NCBI GenBank assembly: GCA_032718475.1
Contig: JAUCBJ010005825.1
Span: 54,714-118,713, forward strand
Direction of reading: 5' to 3'
Source: Nemertoderma westbladi
Lineage: Eukaryota > Xenacoelomorpha > Nemertodermatida > Nemertodermatidae
DNA: 64,000 bases
Shown: positions 53,636-64,000 of the stretch, in pieces
Layout of the letters: each line of letters starts with the position of its first letter
How positions within the stretch are numbered: position 1 is the first letter of the stretch
Translations under genes and position numbers: made by a program
The notes under the pieces: generated by a model
What the model saw: only the letters and a program-made list of their open reading frames with translations
What the model was told of the DNA's origin: nothing
Databases searched by the model: none

Positions 53636-54146
53636 GTAAGTACTATAGTCATACAACCTTTCTCAATTAGCTACTGGGACTGGGGGGCTAAGTGACTATG
53701 GCACTAGGGACAAGACGCCAGACGATTTCACATTTCCTGAGTGCGACGGCACGGAGGGGGGGTGAGATTCGTCAGAAGGGATAAGGTAGTCAAGGAGGGA
53801 TGGAGTAATAGTGCGGAGTGCGAAGAGAACGTGGGCGCAATTCAAGTGTGGGGGAGGAGAAGTGAGAGGAAGAGTGTGGGACGAGGAGGTCCGGGAGTAT
53901 GCGAGAGTTGGAGTAGAGTGGTGAGAGTGTTGGGGAAACAAAAATTGTGTGAGAGAAGCGCACGATCGGCCCGACACGAGACGCCAGAGGGTAGTGACAT
54001 CATACCCATAGGGAGCGGCCTGGAAAGCCGACTCCGAAAAAAAATATACCCACCCCACACCCGATGCTAGATCGGGATCCAGCGGAATTGTAGCGCACTT
54101 TAGTTGGATGCTATCTTCTCACCGGGAAGATAGCATGGGGGGGGAG
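53636..54146 (+). other. Conserved 3' internal region with polypurine tract
   Basis: The region is collinear with 423-966 of the first copy, so it is conserved in the family although non-coding. An inverted pair CTATCTTCTC/GAAGATAG lies just before the polypurine tract CATGGGGGGGGAG at the 3' LTR border. Confidence 0.8.
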
Positions 54147-54687
54147 TGTTAGCTTATCCAATTCCGCTAACACTAACCCATAGAATGAGCCATAAAGCAA
54201 TATTGGGAGCACGAGGTTGATTACCAATCAACCTCGTGTCACCCCAGTAAACGGGGACAATAGGCCCCAAAGGAGACACACACAATAAGGGTCAGGGGCC
54301 AAACCCCTAACCAAGAGAGAACAGCAAGGGCGAAGGGAAGCACTTCAGAGGGGGGCAAAGGGTGCCAACAGGGATATTAGCCAATGGGGGGACAGCATCG
54401 ACTAAGTACTGTAACGGCCAAACCCGTGCAGTATATATTACCTGTACAGCAATCATTCATTCAGTTTACTCAGTCAGATCAGTAGGGTGGAACGGGGACT
54501 TCTGTCACCGTCCGCTACCGCCATCATACTTATATTACCTGTTGTGTCATACTATACTATATATATATCAGACTATTATACCTTATACATATAACCGAAC
54601 ATCAGAACTCTTTTACCTTTCACACACGGCGGGGACGCGTGGATAGAAAACCCAACGGATAAACCGGGATCCGTAGATCCCGTCACA
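54147..54687 (+). mobile_element. 3' LTR of the gag-only element
   Basis: 541 bp, TGTTAGC to CGTCACA, differing from the 5' LTR by one base and one AT dinucleotide. It is followed by the TTACT duplication at 54688-54692. Confidence 0.93.
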
Positions 54688-54978
54688 TTACTCTCGATAT
54701 TTTTCAACACTCGATATTTTTACTCTCGATATTTTTCAACACTCGATATTTTTACTCTCGATATTTTTCAACACTCGATATTTTTACTCTCGATATTTTC
54801 ACTCTCGATATTTTTCAACACTCGGTATTTTTACTCTCGATATTTTTACCCTCGATATTTTTACTCTCGATATTTTTTGAACTCTCGATATTATCGTTAT
54901 TTTTCAACACTCGATGTTTTTACACGCGTTATTTTTACTCTCGATATTTTTCATGTCTCGATATTTTTCAATATAACC
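54688..54978 (-). repeat. Right arm of the foldback-like element, outer part
   Basis: The inverted 15/17-bp units resume. The outermost units are diverged (ATTATCGTTATT, ACACGCGTTATT, CATGTCTCGATA) and mirror the outer left arm, ending TTGAATATAACC-like as CAATATAACC at 54978. Confidence 0.9.
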
Positions 54979-54986
54979 GTTTTTGT

Positions 54987-57900
54987 TGTATTGCTAGGTA
55001 GTGTATGTGGAATGAAGATATTTCAGATTAAGTAGAATTTGTTTTGGTTGTATTGCTAGGTAATGTATGTGGAAGTAAGATATTTCAAATTAAGTAGAAT
55101 TTGTTTTGGTTGTATTGCTAGGTAATGTATGTGGAAGTAAGATATTTCAGATTAAGTAGAAGTTGTTTTGGTTGTATTGCTATGTAGTGTATGTGGAAGG
55201 AAGATATTTCAGATTAAGTAGAAGTTGTTTTGGTTGTATTGCTAGGTAGTGTAGGTGGAAAGAAGATATTTCAGATTAAGTAGAAGTTGTTTATGTTGTA
55301 TTGCTATGTAGTGTATGTGGAAGGAAGATATTTCAGATTAAGTAGAAGTTGTTTTGGTTGTATTGCTAGGTAGTGTATGTGGAAGGAAGATATTTCAGAT
55401 TAAGTAGAAGTTGTTTTGGTTGTATTGCTAGGTAGTGTAGGTGGAAGGAAGATATTTCAGATTAAGTAGAAGTTGTTTAGGTTCTATTGCTAGGTAGTGT
55501 ATGTGGAAGGAAGATATTTCAGATTAAGTAGAATTTGTTTTGGTTGTATTGCTAGGTAATGTATGTGGAATGAAGATATTTCAGATTAAGTAGAATTTGT
55601 TTTGGTTGTATTGCTAGGTAATGTATGTGGAATGAAGATATTTCAGATTAAGTAGAATTTGTTTTGGTTGTATTGCTAGGTAATGTATGTGGAATGAAGA
55701 TATTTCAGATTAAGTATAATTTGTTTTGGTTGTATTGCTAGGTAATGTATGTGGAATGAAGATATTTCAGATTAAGTAGAATTTGTTTTGGTTGTATTGC
55801 TAGGTAATGTATGTGGAATGAAGATATTTCAGATTAAGTAGAATTTGTTTTGGTTGTATTGCTAGGTAATGTATGTGGAATGAAGATATTTCAGATTAAG
55901 TATAATTTGTTTTTGTTGTATTGCTAGGTAATGTATGTGGAAGTAAGATATTTCAGATTAAGTAGAAGTTGTTTTGGTTGTATTGCTAGGTAGTGTAGAT
56001 GGAAGATATTTCAGATTAAGTAGAAGTTGTTTAGGTTGTATTGCTAGGTAGTGTAGATGGAAGGAAGGAAGATATTTCAGATTAAGTAGAAGTTGTTTAG
56101 GTTGTATTGCTAGGTAGTGTATGTGGAAGTAAGATATTTCAGATTAAGTAGAAGTTGTTTTGGTTGTATTGCTAGGTAGTGTATGTGGAAGGAAAATATT
56201 TCAGTTTAAGTAGACGTTGTTTTGGTTGTATTGCTAGGTAGCGTATGTGGAAGGAAGATATTTCAGATTAAGTAGAATTTGTTTTGGTTGTATTGCTAGG
56301 TAGTGTATGTGGAAGTAAGATATTTCAGATTAAGTAGAAGTTGTTTTGGTTGTATTGCTAGGTAGTGTATGTGGAAGGAAAATATTTCAGTTTAAGTAGA
56401 CGTTGTTTTGGTTGTATTGCTAGGTAGCGTATGTGGAAGGAAGATATTTCAGATTAAGTAGAAGTTGTTTTGGTTGTATTGCTAGGTAGTGTATGTGGAA
56501 GGAAGATATTTCAGTTTAAGTAGACGTTGTTTTGGTTGTATTGCTAGGTAGCGTATGTGGAAGGAAGATATTTCAGATTAAGTAGAAGTTGTTTTGGTTG
56601 TATTGCTAGGTAGTGTATGTGGAAGGAAGATATTTCAGTTTAAGTAGAAGTTGTTTAGGTTGTATTGCTAGGTAGTGTATGTGGAAGGAAGATATTTCAG
56701 TTTAAGTAGAAGTTGTTTAGGTTGTATTGCTAGGTAGTGTATGTGGAAGTAAGATATTTCAGATTAAGTAGAATTTGTTTTGGTTGTATTGCTAGGTAGT
56801 GTATGTGGAAGTAAGATATTTCAGATTAAGTAGAAGTTGTTTTGGTGGTATTGCTAGGTAGTGTATGTGGAAGGAAGATATTTCAGATTAAATAGAAGTT
56901 GTTTTGGTTGTATTGCTAGGTAGCGTATGTGGAAGGAAGATATTTCAGATTAAATAGAAGTTGTTTTGGTTGTATTGCTAGGTAGCGTATGTGGAAGGAA
57001 GATATTTCAGATTAAGTAGAAGTTGTTTTGGTTGTATTGCTAGGTAGTGTATGTGGAAGGAAGATATTTCAGATTAAATAGAAGTAGTTTTTGTTGTATT
57101 GCTAGGTAATGTAGGTGGAAGGAAGATATTTCAGATTAAGTAGAATTTGTTTTTGTTGTATTGCTAGGTAATGTATGTGGAAGCAAGATATTTCAGATTA
57201 AGTAGAAGTTGTTTTGGTTGTATTGCTAGGTAGTGTAGGTGGAAAGAAGATATTTCAGATTAAGTAGAAGTTGTTTATGTTGTATTGCTATGTAGTGTAT
57301 GTGGAAGTAAGATATTTCAGATTAAGTAGAAGTTGTTTTGGTTGTATTGCTAGGTAGTGTAGATGGAAGATATTTCAGATTAAATAGAAGTTGTTTAGGT
57401 TGTATTGCTAGGTAGTGTAGGTGGAAGGAAGATATTTCAGATTAAGTAGAAGTTGTTTTGGTTGTATTGCTAGGTAGTGTAGGTGGAAGGAAGATATTTC
57501 AGATTAAGTAGAAGTTGTTTTGGTTGTATTGCTAGGTAGTGTAGATGGAAGATATTTCAGATTAAGTAGAAGTTGTTTTGGTTGTATTGCTAGGTAATGT
57601 AGGTGGAAGGAAGATATTTCAGATTAAGTAGAAGTTGTTTTGGTTGTATTGCTAGGTAGTGTAGATGGAAGATATTTCAGATTAAGTAGAAGTTGTTTTG
57701 GTTGTATTGCTAGGTAGTGTAGATGGAAGATATTTCAGATTAAGTAGAAGTTGTTTTGGTTGTATTGCTAGGTAGTGTAGGTGGAAGGAACATATTTCAG
57801 ATTAAGTAGAAGTTGTTTTGGTTGTATTGCTAGGTAGTGTAGATGGAAGATATTTCAGATTAAGTAGAAGTTGTTTTGGTTGTATTGCTAGGTAATGTAG

Positions 57901-60868
57901 GTGGAAGGAAGATATTTCAGATTAAGTAGAAGTTGTTTTGGTTGTATTGCTAGGTAGTGTAGATGGAAGATATTTCAGATTAAATAGAAGTTGTTTAGGT
58001 TGTATTGCTAGGTAGTGTAGGTGGAAGGAAGATATTTCAGATTAAGTAGAAGTTGTTTTGGTTGTATTGCTAGGTAGTGTAGATGGAAGATATTTCAGAT
58101 TAAGTAGAAGTTGTTTTGGTTGTATTGCTAGGTAATGTAGGTGGAAGGAAGATATTTCAGATTAAGTAGAAGTTGTTTTGGTTGTATTGCTAGGTAGTGT
58201 AGATGGAAGATATTTCAGATTAAGTAGAAGTTGTTTTGGTTGTATTGCTAGGTAATGTAGGTGGAAGGAAGATATTTCAGATTAAGTAGAAGTTGTTTTG
58301 GTTGTATTGCTAGGTAGTGTATGTGGAAGGAAGATATTTCAGATTAAGTAGAAGTTGTTTTGGTTGTATTGCTAGGTAGTGTATGTGGAAGGAAGATATT
58401 TCAGATTAAGTAGAAGTTGTTTTTGTTGTATTGCTAGGTAGTGTATGTGGAAGGAAGATATTTCAGATTAAGTAGAAGTTGTTTTGGTTGTATTGCTAGG
58501 TAGTGTATGTGGAAGGAAGATATTTCAGATTAAGTAGAAGTTGTTTAGGTTGTATTGCTAGGTAGTGTATGTGGAAGGAAGATATTTCAGATTAAGTAGA
58601 AGTTGTTTTGGTTGTATTGCTAGGTAGTGTATGTGGAAGTAAGATATTTCAGATTAAGTAGAATTTGTTTTGGTTGTATTGCTAGGTAGTGTATGTGGAA
58701 GGAAGATATTTCAGATTAAGTAGAAGTTGTTTTGGTTGTATTGCTAGGTAGTGTATGTGGAAGGAAGATATTTCAGATTAAGTAGAAGTTGTTTTGGTTG
58801 TATTGCAAGGTAGTGTATGTGGAAGGAAGATATTTCAGATTAAGTAGAAGTTGTTTTGGTTGTATTGCTAGGTAGTGTATGTGGAAGGAAGATATTTCAG
58901 ATTAAGTAGAAGTTGTTTAGGTTGTATTGCTAGGTAGTGTATGTGGAAGGAAGATATTTCAGATTAAGTAGAAGTTGTTTTGGTTGTATTGCTAGGTAGT
59001 GTATGTGGAAGGAAGATATTTCAGATTAAGTAGAAGTTGTTTTGGTTGTATTGCTAGGTAGTGTATGTGGAAGGAAGATATTTCAGATTAAGTAGAAGTT
59101 GTTTAGGTTGTATTGCTAGGTAGTGTATGTGGAAGGAAGATATTTCAGATTAAGTAGAAGTTGTTTAGGTTGTATTGCTAGGTAGTGTATGTGGAAGTAA
59201 GATATTTCAGATTAAGTAGAAGTTGTTTTGATTGTATTGCTAGGTAGTGTAGGTGGAAGGAAGATATTTCAGATTAAGTAGAATTTGTTTTGGTTGTATT
59301 GCTAGGTAGTGTATGTGGAATTAAGATATTTCAGATTAAGTAGAAGTTGTTTTGGTTGTATTGCTAGGTAGTGTATGTGGAAGGAAGATATTTCAGTTTA
59401 AGTAGACGTTGTTTTGGGTGTATTGCTAGGTAGCGTATGTGGAAGGAAGATATTTCAGATTAAGTAGAAGTTGTTTTTGTTGTATTGCTAGGTAATGTAG
59501 GTGGAAGGAAGATATTTTAGATTAAGTAGAATTTGTTTTTGTTGTATTGCTAGGTAATGTATGTGGAAGTAAGATATTTCAGATTAAGCAGAAGTTGTTT
59601 TGGTTGTATTGCTAGGTAGTGTAGATGGAAGATATTTCAGATTAAGTAGAAGTTGTTTAGGTTGTATTGCTAGGTAGTGTATGTGGAAGGAAGATATTTC
59701 AGATTAAGTAGAAGTTGTTTTGGTTGTATTGCTAGGTAGTGTATGTGGAAGTAAGATATTTCAGATTAAGTAGAAGTTGTTTTGGTTGTATTGCTAGGTA
59801 GTGTAGATGGAAGATATTTCAGATTAAGTAGAAGTTGTTTTGGTTGTATTGCTAGGTAATATAGGTGGAAGGAAGATATTTCAGTTTAAGTAGAAGTTGT
59901 TTAGGTTGTATTGCTAGGTAGTGTATGTGGAAGTAAGATATTTCAGATTAAGTAGAAGTTGTTTTGGTTGTATTGCTAGGTAGTGTATGTGGAAGTAAGA
60001 TATTTCAGATTAAGTAGAAGTTGTTTTGGTTGTATTGCTAGGTAGTGTATGTGGAAGGAAGATATTTCAGTTTAAGTAGAAGTTGTTTTGGTTGTATTGC
60101 TAGGTAGTGTATGTGGAAGTAAGATATTTCAGATTAAGTAGAAGTTGTTTTGGTTGTATTGCTAGGTAGTGTAGATGGAAGATATTTCAGATTAAGTAGA
60201 AGTTGTTTTGGTTGTATTGCTAGGTAGCGTATGTGGAAGGAAGATATTTCAGATTAAGTAGAAGTTGTTTTGGTTGTATTGCTAGGTAGTGTATGTGGAA
60301 GGAAGATATTTCAGTTTAAGTAGAAGTTGTTTTGGTTGTATTGCTAGGTAGTGTATGTGGAAGGAAGATATTTCAGATTAAGTAGAAGTTGTTTTGGTTG
60401 TATTGCTAGGTAGTGTATGTGGAAGGAAGATATTTCAGATTAAGTAGAAGTTGTTTTGGTTGTATTGCTAGGTAATGTATGTGGAAGGAAGATATTTCAG
60501 TTTAAGTAGAAGTTGTTTTGGTTGTATTGCTAGGTAGTGTATGTGGAAGGAAGATATTTCAGATTAAGTAGAAGTTGTTTTGGTTGTATTGCTATGTAGT
60601 GTATGTGGAAGGAAGATATTTCAGATTAAGTAGAAGTTGTTTTGGTTGTATTGCTAGGTAGTGTATGTGGAAGATATTTCAGATTAAGTAGAAGTTGTTT
60701 TGGTTGTATTGCTAGGTAATGTAGGTGGAAGGAAGATATTTCAGATTAAGTAGAAGTTGTTTTGGTTGTATTGCTAGGTAGTGTATGTGGAAGGAAGATA
60801 TTTCAGATTAAGTAGGAGTTGTTTTGGTTGTATTGCTAGGTAGTGTAGGTGGAAGATATTTCAGTTTC
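54987..60868 (+). repeat. 62-bp satellite array, right block
   Basis: About 95 units lie in the same orientation and phase as the left block. The short GTGTAGATGGAAGATA form is common around 57360-58210, where it alternates with GTAGGTGGAAGG units. The last unit decays at 60840-60890. Confidence 0.96.
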
Positions 60869-61869
60869 AGTAGAGAGTGTTTAATGTTTAGGTTGTATTT
60901 ATTTACTCTCATTTCTGTTTAAATACCTATAAATAAAAATTGCAATATTTCCTTGTTCACTACATTATTTATTACCCCTTTCATTGATACATTTATATAA
61001 ACTATATAGGCGCTTTATGAACTGTAGTATGTGGGGCGAGACACGTATGGCGAGCCATCAGCGAACAGATATAATTATACTATGGCCGTTTTTCAAAAGT
61101 CTGTGTGTGTGTCAGTGTGTGTGTCGGAAGCCATAAATGTCGGAAGCCATAATCTAAATTTATATATCTTCAGCTAAATTGTATGGTTGAATCGAATTAT
61201 TTCGATTCTTCTATCGGTAATTAATTATTTAAGGGGGTAACATTTATCCCATCTGGTATAAAATTAACATGGGTAGATTCGCCGTGTCCCATTCTATCAA
61301 AGTCTTTACTTTATACTCGAGATTAATGTCAAGTTTTATAGTTATTTATTGATTTACAATTAAAATTGCATTTTTATCAATTAATTCACACGCAGGCTCT
61401 AACCGCCTAATGACAGTCAATACGGAGTAATTCCTTCCCGTGTCTTAGCAACGCTGAGAATGTCCTGGCCTGTTAGAGGCAGACTGCTGCTGGTTGGGGA
61501 TGGTAGGATAGCATTAATTCCCTATCCATTCACTCACTCTCCATAGAACTGGCTGACGGGGGGGGGTGTGTGTGTGTTTAGGTATCAGTTATTCAATGAC
61601 ATTAATATTATTACTAAAGAAGGAATAGTGCTCCTTCAATACATCTCAACAGACATCAATTCATTGCCTGTGCCTACCAACGCGTGCTCCATAACATAAC
61701 AACATATATCCTTGATTTCCATCACCTCTCACCACAATTATTATTAGTAATTAAAAGTTTCAATTCGGTTTGTCGTTCCGTTATCTGGTTATTCAGTTAT
61801 TGCATTATTAATAAATAAATGTTTTAAAATATATCTTACGAAATATGGTTAATAATTAAAACTTGTCGC
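60869..61869. other. AT-rich non-coding sequence
   Basis: No gene is seen. A 36-bp segment at 60997-61032 (ending GCTTTATGAACTGTAGTATG plus T) recurs at 63574-63609. (GT)n-like runs lie at 61100-61125 and near 61565. Confidence 0.5.
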
Positions 61870-62410
61870 TAACATTCTCACTATGGGGGTTTTAAGGAGT
61901 GCTGATTACATTTCTGATGTCAGTTTTCACGTTTACATAAATCTAGTCTGTCTGTCTGTCGGTCATTCTGTCAGTCAGTCTGTCAAAACATAAAAGAGAA
62001 TTCAAATTAACTAACATTCTCGCTATGGGGGTTTTAAGGGGTGCTGATTTCATTTCTGATGTCAGTTTTCAGGTTTACATAAATCTAGACTGTCTGTTTG
62101 TCGGTCTTTCTGTCAGTCAGTCAGTCTGTCAAAACTTAAAAAAGAATACAAACTAACTAACATTCTCGTTATGGGGGTTTTAATGGGTGCTAAGTTTATT
62201 TCAGATGTCAGTTTTCACGTTTAAAAAAATCTAGTCTGTCTGGCTGTCGGTCTTTCTGTCAGTCAGTCTGTGAAAACTTAAGAAAGTATACTAACTAACC
62301 AACATTCTCGCTATGGGGGTTTAAGGGTTGCTGATTTCATTTCTGATGTCAGTTTACACGTTTACATAAATCTAGTCTGTCTGTCTGTCTGTCGGTCTCT
62401 CTGTCAGTCT
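61870..62410 (+). repeat. Four-copy ~143-bp tandem repeat
   Basis: AACATTCTC(A/G)CTATGGGGG starts units at 61871, 62013, 62159 and 62301 (spacing 142-146 bp). Each unit then has TTTCTGATGTCAGTTTTCAC, ATAAATCTAG and a CTGTCTGTCGGTC microsatellite of variable length. Confidence 0.9.
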
Positions 62411-62659
62411 GAACTACTGTACTGTGGTTGGCATTACGCCATATACCTAACACTAATAATACAGTCTACAATACAGCCTATCTACAGTACAGAATGGATT
62501 TTTTGCCACGAAGAGCAATAAATGTCATTAATACTATCCACCAGTATACCTACTCCAAGAGCCTTCCAATAAAACATGTATTCCAGCATGACGTCCACTG
62601 CACGTTTTCGTGTTGACCATGGTGACGTGCAGTGGACGTCATAGGCTCTAAGGGGTTAA
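62411..62659. mobile_element. TTAA-bounded piggyBac-like end with a perfect hairpin
   Basis: GGCTCTAAGGGG is followed by TTAA at 62656-62659, so read on the minus strand an element end begins CCCCTTAGAGCC after TTAA, a piggyBac-like terminus. The 17-bp arms ATGACGTCCACTGCACG (62588-62604) and CGTGCAGTGGACGTCAT (62626-62642) are perfectly complementary around a 21-base loop. AGAGCC at 62558 pairs with the outer GGCTCT after a 24-base bulge. The matching opposite terminus was not found. Confidence 0.5.
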
Positions 62660-64000
62660 GCAACACGGTCCCTACTTCGCCCTGTCGACACCCCAGCCAT
62701 TTTTCACCAATCCTTTTTTAGAGTTTTTTAATTTTTTTGGTATTGGTGAAAGTTCTACAACATTAGTAGATATGTTTTTTATGATAGCTAGTGATTTTTT
62801 GCTAGCTAGTATTTTTTGAAATTATAAAAAATGTGAAAGTCCATGATATTTCAGGTTAAACTGTTGAAGAATATATTAATGACCAAAATAATTTCCAAAA
62901 ATTACTAGCTAGTAAAAAATACTAGCTATATACCATTAAAAATCTACTAAGGTTCTAGAATATTCACTAATATAAAAAAAGCACTCAAAATCACAAAAAA
63001 TAAAGGTTAAAAAACTCATTCGGGACCCTTTTGCTTAAGGAGTCAAAATTGTAGAACAAATTCCCGAAGTTTGCGACGTTTGCGAAATTCGCGAAGAATC
63101 CGTCAGTTTCTGTGCCCTAATGGTTTCGTGACGAAACAATCAAATCTTACACACTTAACACACGCGAACTAATTTAATGTGTGTATTAGTATGCATGAAT
63201 CATTAAATAGAAATTAAATTAATGAACGCTATTTCAACATGAAATCTACGGAATCAATACACAACACACGCACACTACTGAATTTAAAAATTTATATAGA
63301 TTGCAACTTTTATTTGGCTACCTTTTAGGCCTAATGGGTGACTAATTTAATTATTCACCCCTATATATTTGTAGCCTTTTTAATTTGTGCCTCTAATTGA
63401 ATCAAACATTAAACTAAAATATATGTCACAATATTGGTCTGTCGGTAGCTGGTCAATGAATCTCTCATAAATTTGTTAATTAGTCGCTGCTCAGTCATTG
63501 AACATTTGAACACGTGCTGCTCGAAGACCCCACAACGTGTACCTTATACAGTCGTATCGTAATATAATAAATAATAAACTATATAGGCGCTTTATGAACT
63601 GTAGTATGTCTAACATGTTCCTGGAACATCAAGATAATGAAGTATAGCTAAGGAATAAGCATTCATCGTATTAGTTGGTTTGCAACGAGCTGTTCAGCGA
63701 TGACAGCGTTTGATTGACAAGCGCCTTTGATACTTAACATTTCAATAATTAATTTCTTTTTTTTAAGAATTTTACCATTGGGGGAATATTCGGCTGTGGC
63801 ACTATGACAGCTTGGTGCCATTGTGTATTAAGATATATTTGTAAAGGTTGGTGATACAACAGATTAGTTATTTTTTGAACAATAATTTCAGAGGGGAAAA
63901 TATGTCCGGATTATATAAAAGTAGAACATTAAGAACATTAATTAGCCTGATTAGCATTAATTAGCATTATGAAGCCTGATTTGTTGTGGTTGCTTTATTA
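62660..64000. other. AT-rich non-coding sequence to the window end
   Basis: No gene or element was recognised. Inverted words GCTAGTGATTTTTTGCTAG and CTAGCTAGTAAAAAATACTAG occur near 62785-62930. The 36-bp direct repeat recurs at 63574-63609. Confidence 0.45.

Larger units (their letters stand above)
47651..54687 (+). mobile_element. Gag-only LTR retrotransposon, complete and young
   Basis: Paired LTRs (543 and 541 bp) flank 5.95 kb. TTACT at 47646-47650 and 54688-54692 is an exact 5-bp target-site duplication inside a 15-bp arm unit. The LTRs differ only by one substitution (ACTACGTAC/ACTAAGTAC) and one AT dinucleotide, so insertion is recent. The interior holds a long gag-like coding region ending in a CCHC knuckle, then repeats and a polypurine tract. 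No protease, reverse transcriptase, RNase H or integrase motif is seen in any frame. It must be mobilised by an element elsewhere; the zinc-knuckle arrangement and 5-bp duplication suggest BEL/Pao. Confidence 0.9.
44399..54978. mobile_element. Foldback-like transposable element with tandem-repeat inverted arms
   Basis: The left end starts GGTAATGGTGAAAAATA. The reverse complement of the right end starts GGTTATATTGAAAAATA. The first 52 bp of the two ends agree at 48 positions. Both arms are arrays of the same short units in opposite orientation, separated by a 316-bp unique spacer. An 8-bp duplication GTTTTTGT flanks it. Without the LTR retrotransposon inside the right arm (and one copy of its 5-bp duplication) the element is about 3.5 kb. 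The architecture is that of foldback elements such as FB and Galileo (P superfamily, ~7-8-bp duplications). No transposase is present, so it is non-autonomous. Confidence 0.82.

Noticed and set aside
62428-62616. 62-codon ORF before the hairpin
   Set aside because: It has no recognisable domain and runs into the inverted repeat; probably chance.
1-64000. tRNA, rRNA or snRNA genes
   Set aside because: I saw no cloverleaf-type A/B-box pair or recognisable rRNA or snRNA core. A covariance-model search would be needed to exclude decayed copies.

Overview
This window is repeat-dominated animal nuclear DNA. It has no operons or ribosome-binding-site spacing, and no intact host gene was recognised. 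BEL/Pao-type pol genes (a metazoan LTR-retrotransposon lineage absent from mammals), NeSL-like non-LTR retrotransposons carrying a Ulp1 protease, piggyBac-like TTAA elements and long satellites together suggest an invertebrate. The species cannot be fixed from sequence alone. The density of tandem repeats and nested insertions looks like heterochromatin. Coding capacity is almost entirely retroelement-derived and mostly broken.

Left third (1-34,459). The window opens in the 3' end of a gag-type LTR element (LTR 967-1511). Next come a CR1/Jockey-like LINE fragment with ORF1 and a PHD-like plus endonuclease start, and a 21-bp minisatellite. A NeSL-like element follows (Ulp1 protease, zinc finger, reverse transcriptase; 4576-8575), interrupted by a second LINE with an 11-bp target-site duplication (TSD). 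Two inverted copies of a 1.55-kb TTAA-flanked piggyBac-like non-autonomous element lie at 8605-10159 and 29493-31046. Between them are two more copies of the second LINE, a gag relic, a proteasome alpha-3-like pseudogene, two BEL/Pao pol remnants, two NeSL C-terminal endonuclease relics, a ~465-bp GATC-rich tandem repeat and a 30-bp minisatellite. A reverse-strand LTR with a partial gag (32,903-34,459) abuts the satellite.

Right half (34,460-60,868). A 62-bp satellite with higher-order structure fills about 16 kb. It is split by a foldback-like element (44,399-54,978) that has an exact 8-bp TSD. The arms of this element are inverted tandem arrays of two unit types, 15 and 17 bp long. The right arm is itself split by a young gag-only LTR retrotransposon (47,651-54,687) with a 5-bp TSD and nearly identical LTRs. 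The order of events is therefore readable: satellite first, foldback element second, LTR retrotransposon third.

Right edge (60,869-64,000). This is AT-rich non-coding DNA with a four-copy ~143-bp repeat, a perfect 17-bp hairpin next to a TTAA piggyBac-like end, and a 36-bp direct repeat flanking about 2.5 kb.

The strongest candidate for something undescribed is the foldback-like element with two-letter arms inside the satellite, together with the gag-only LTR family that uses the same region as a landing site.
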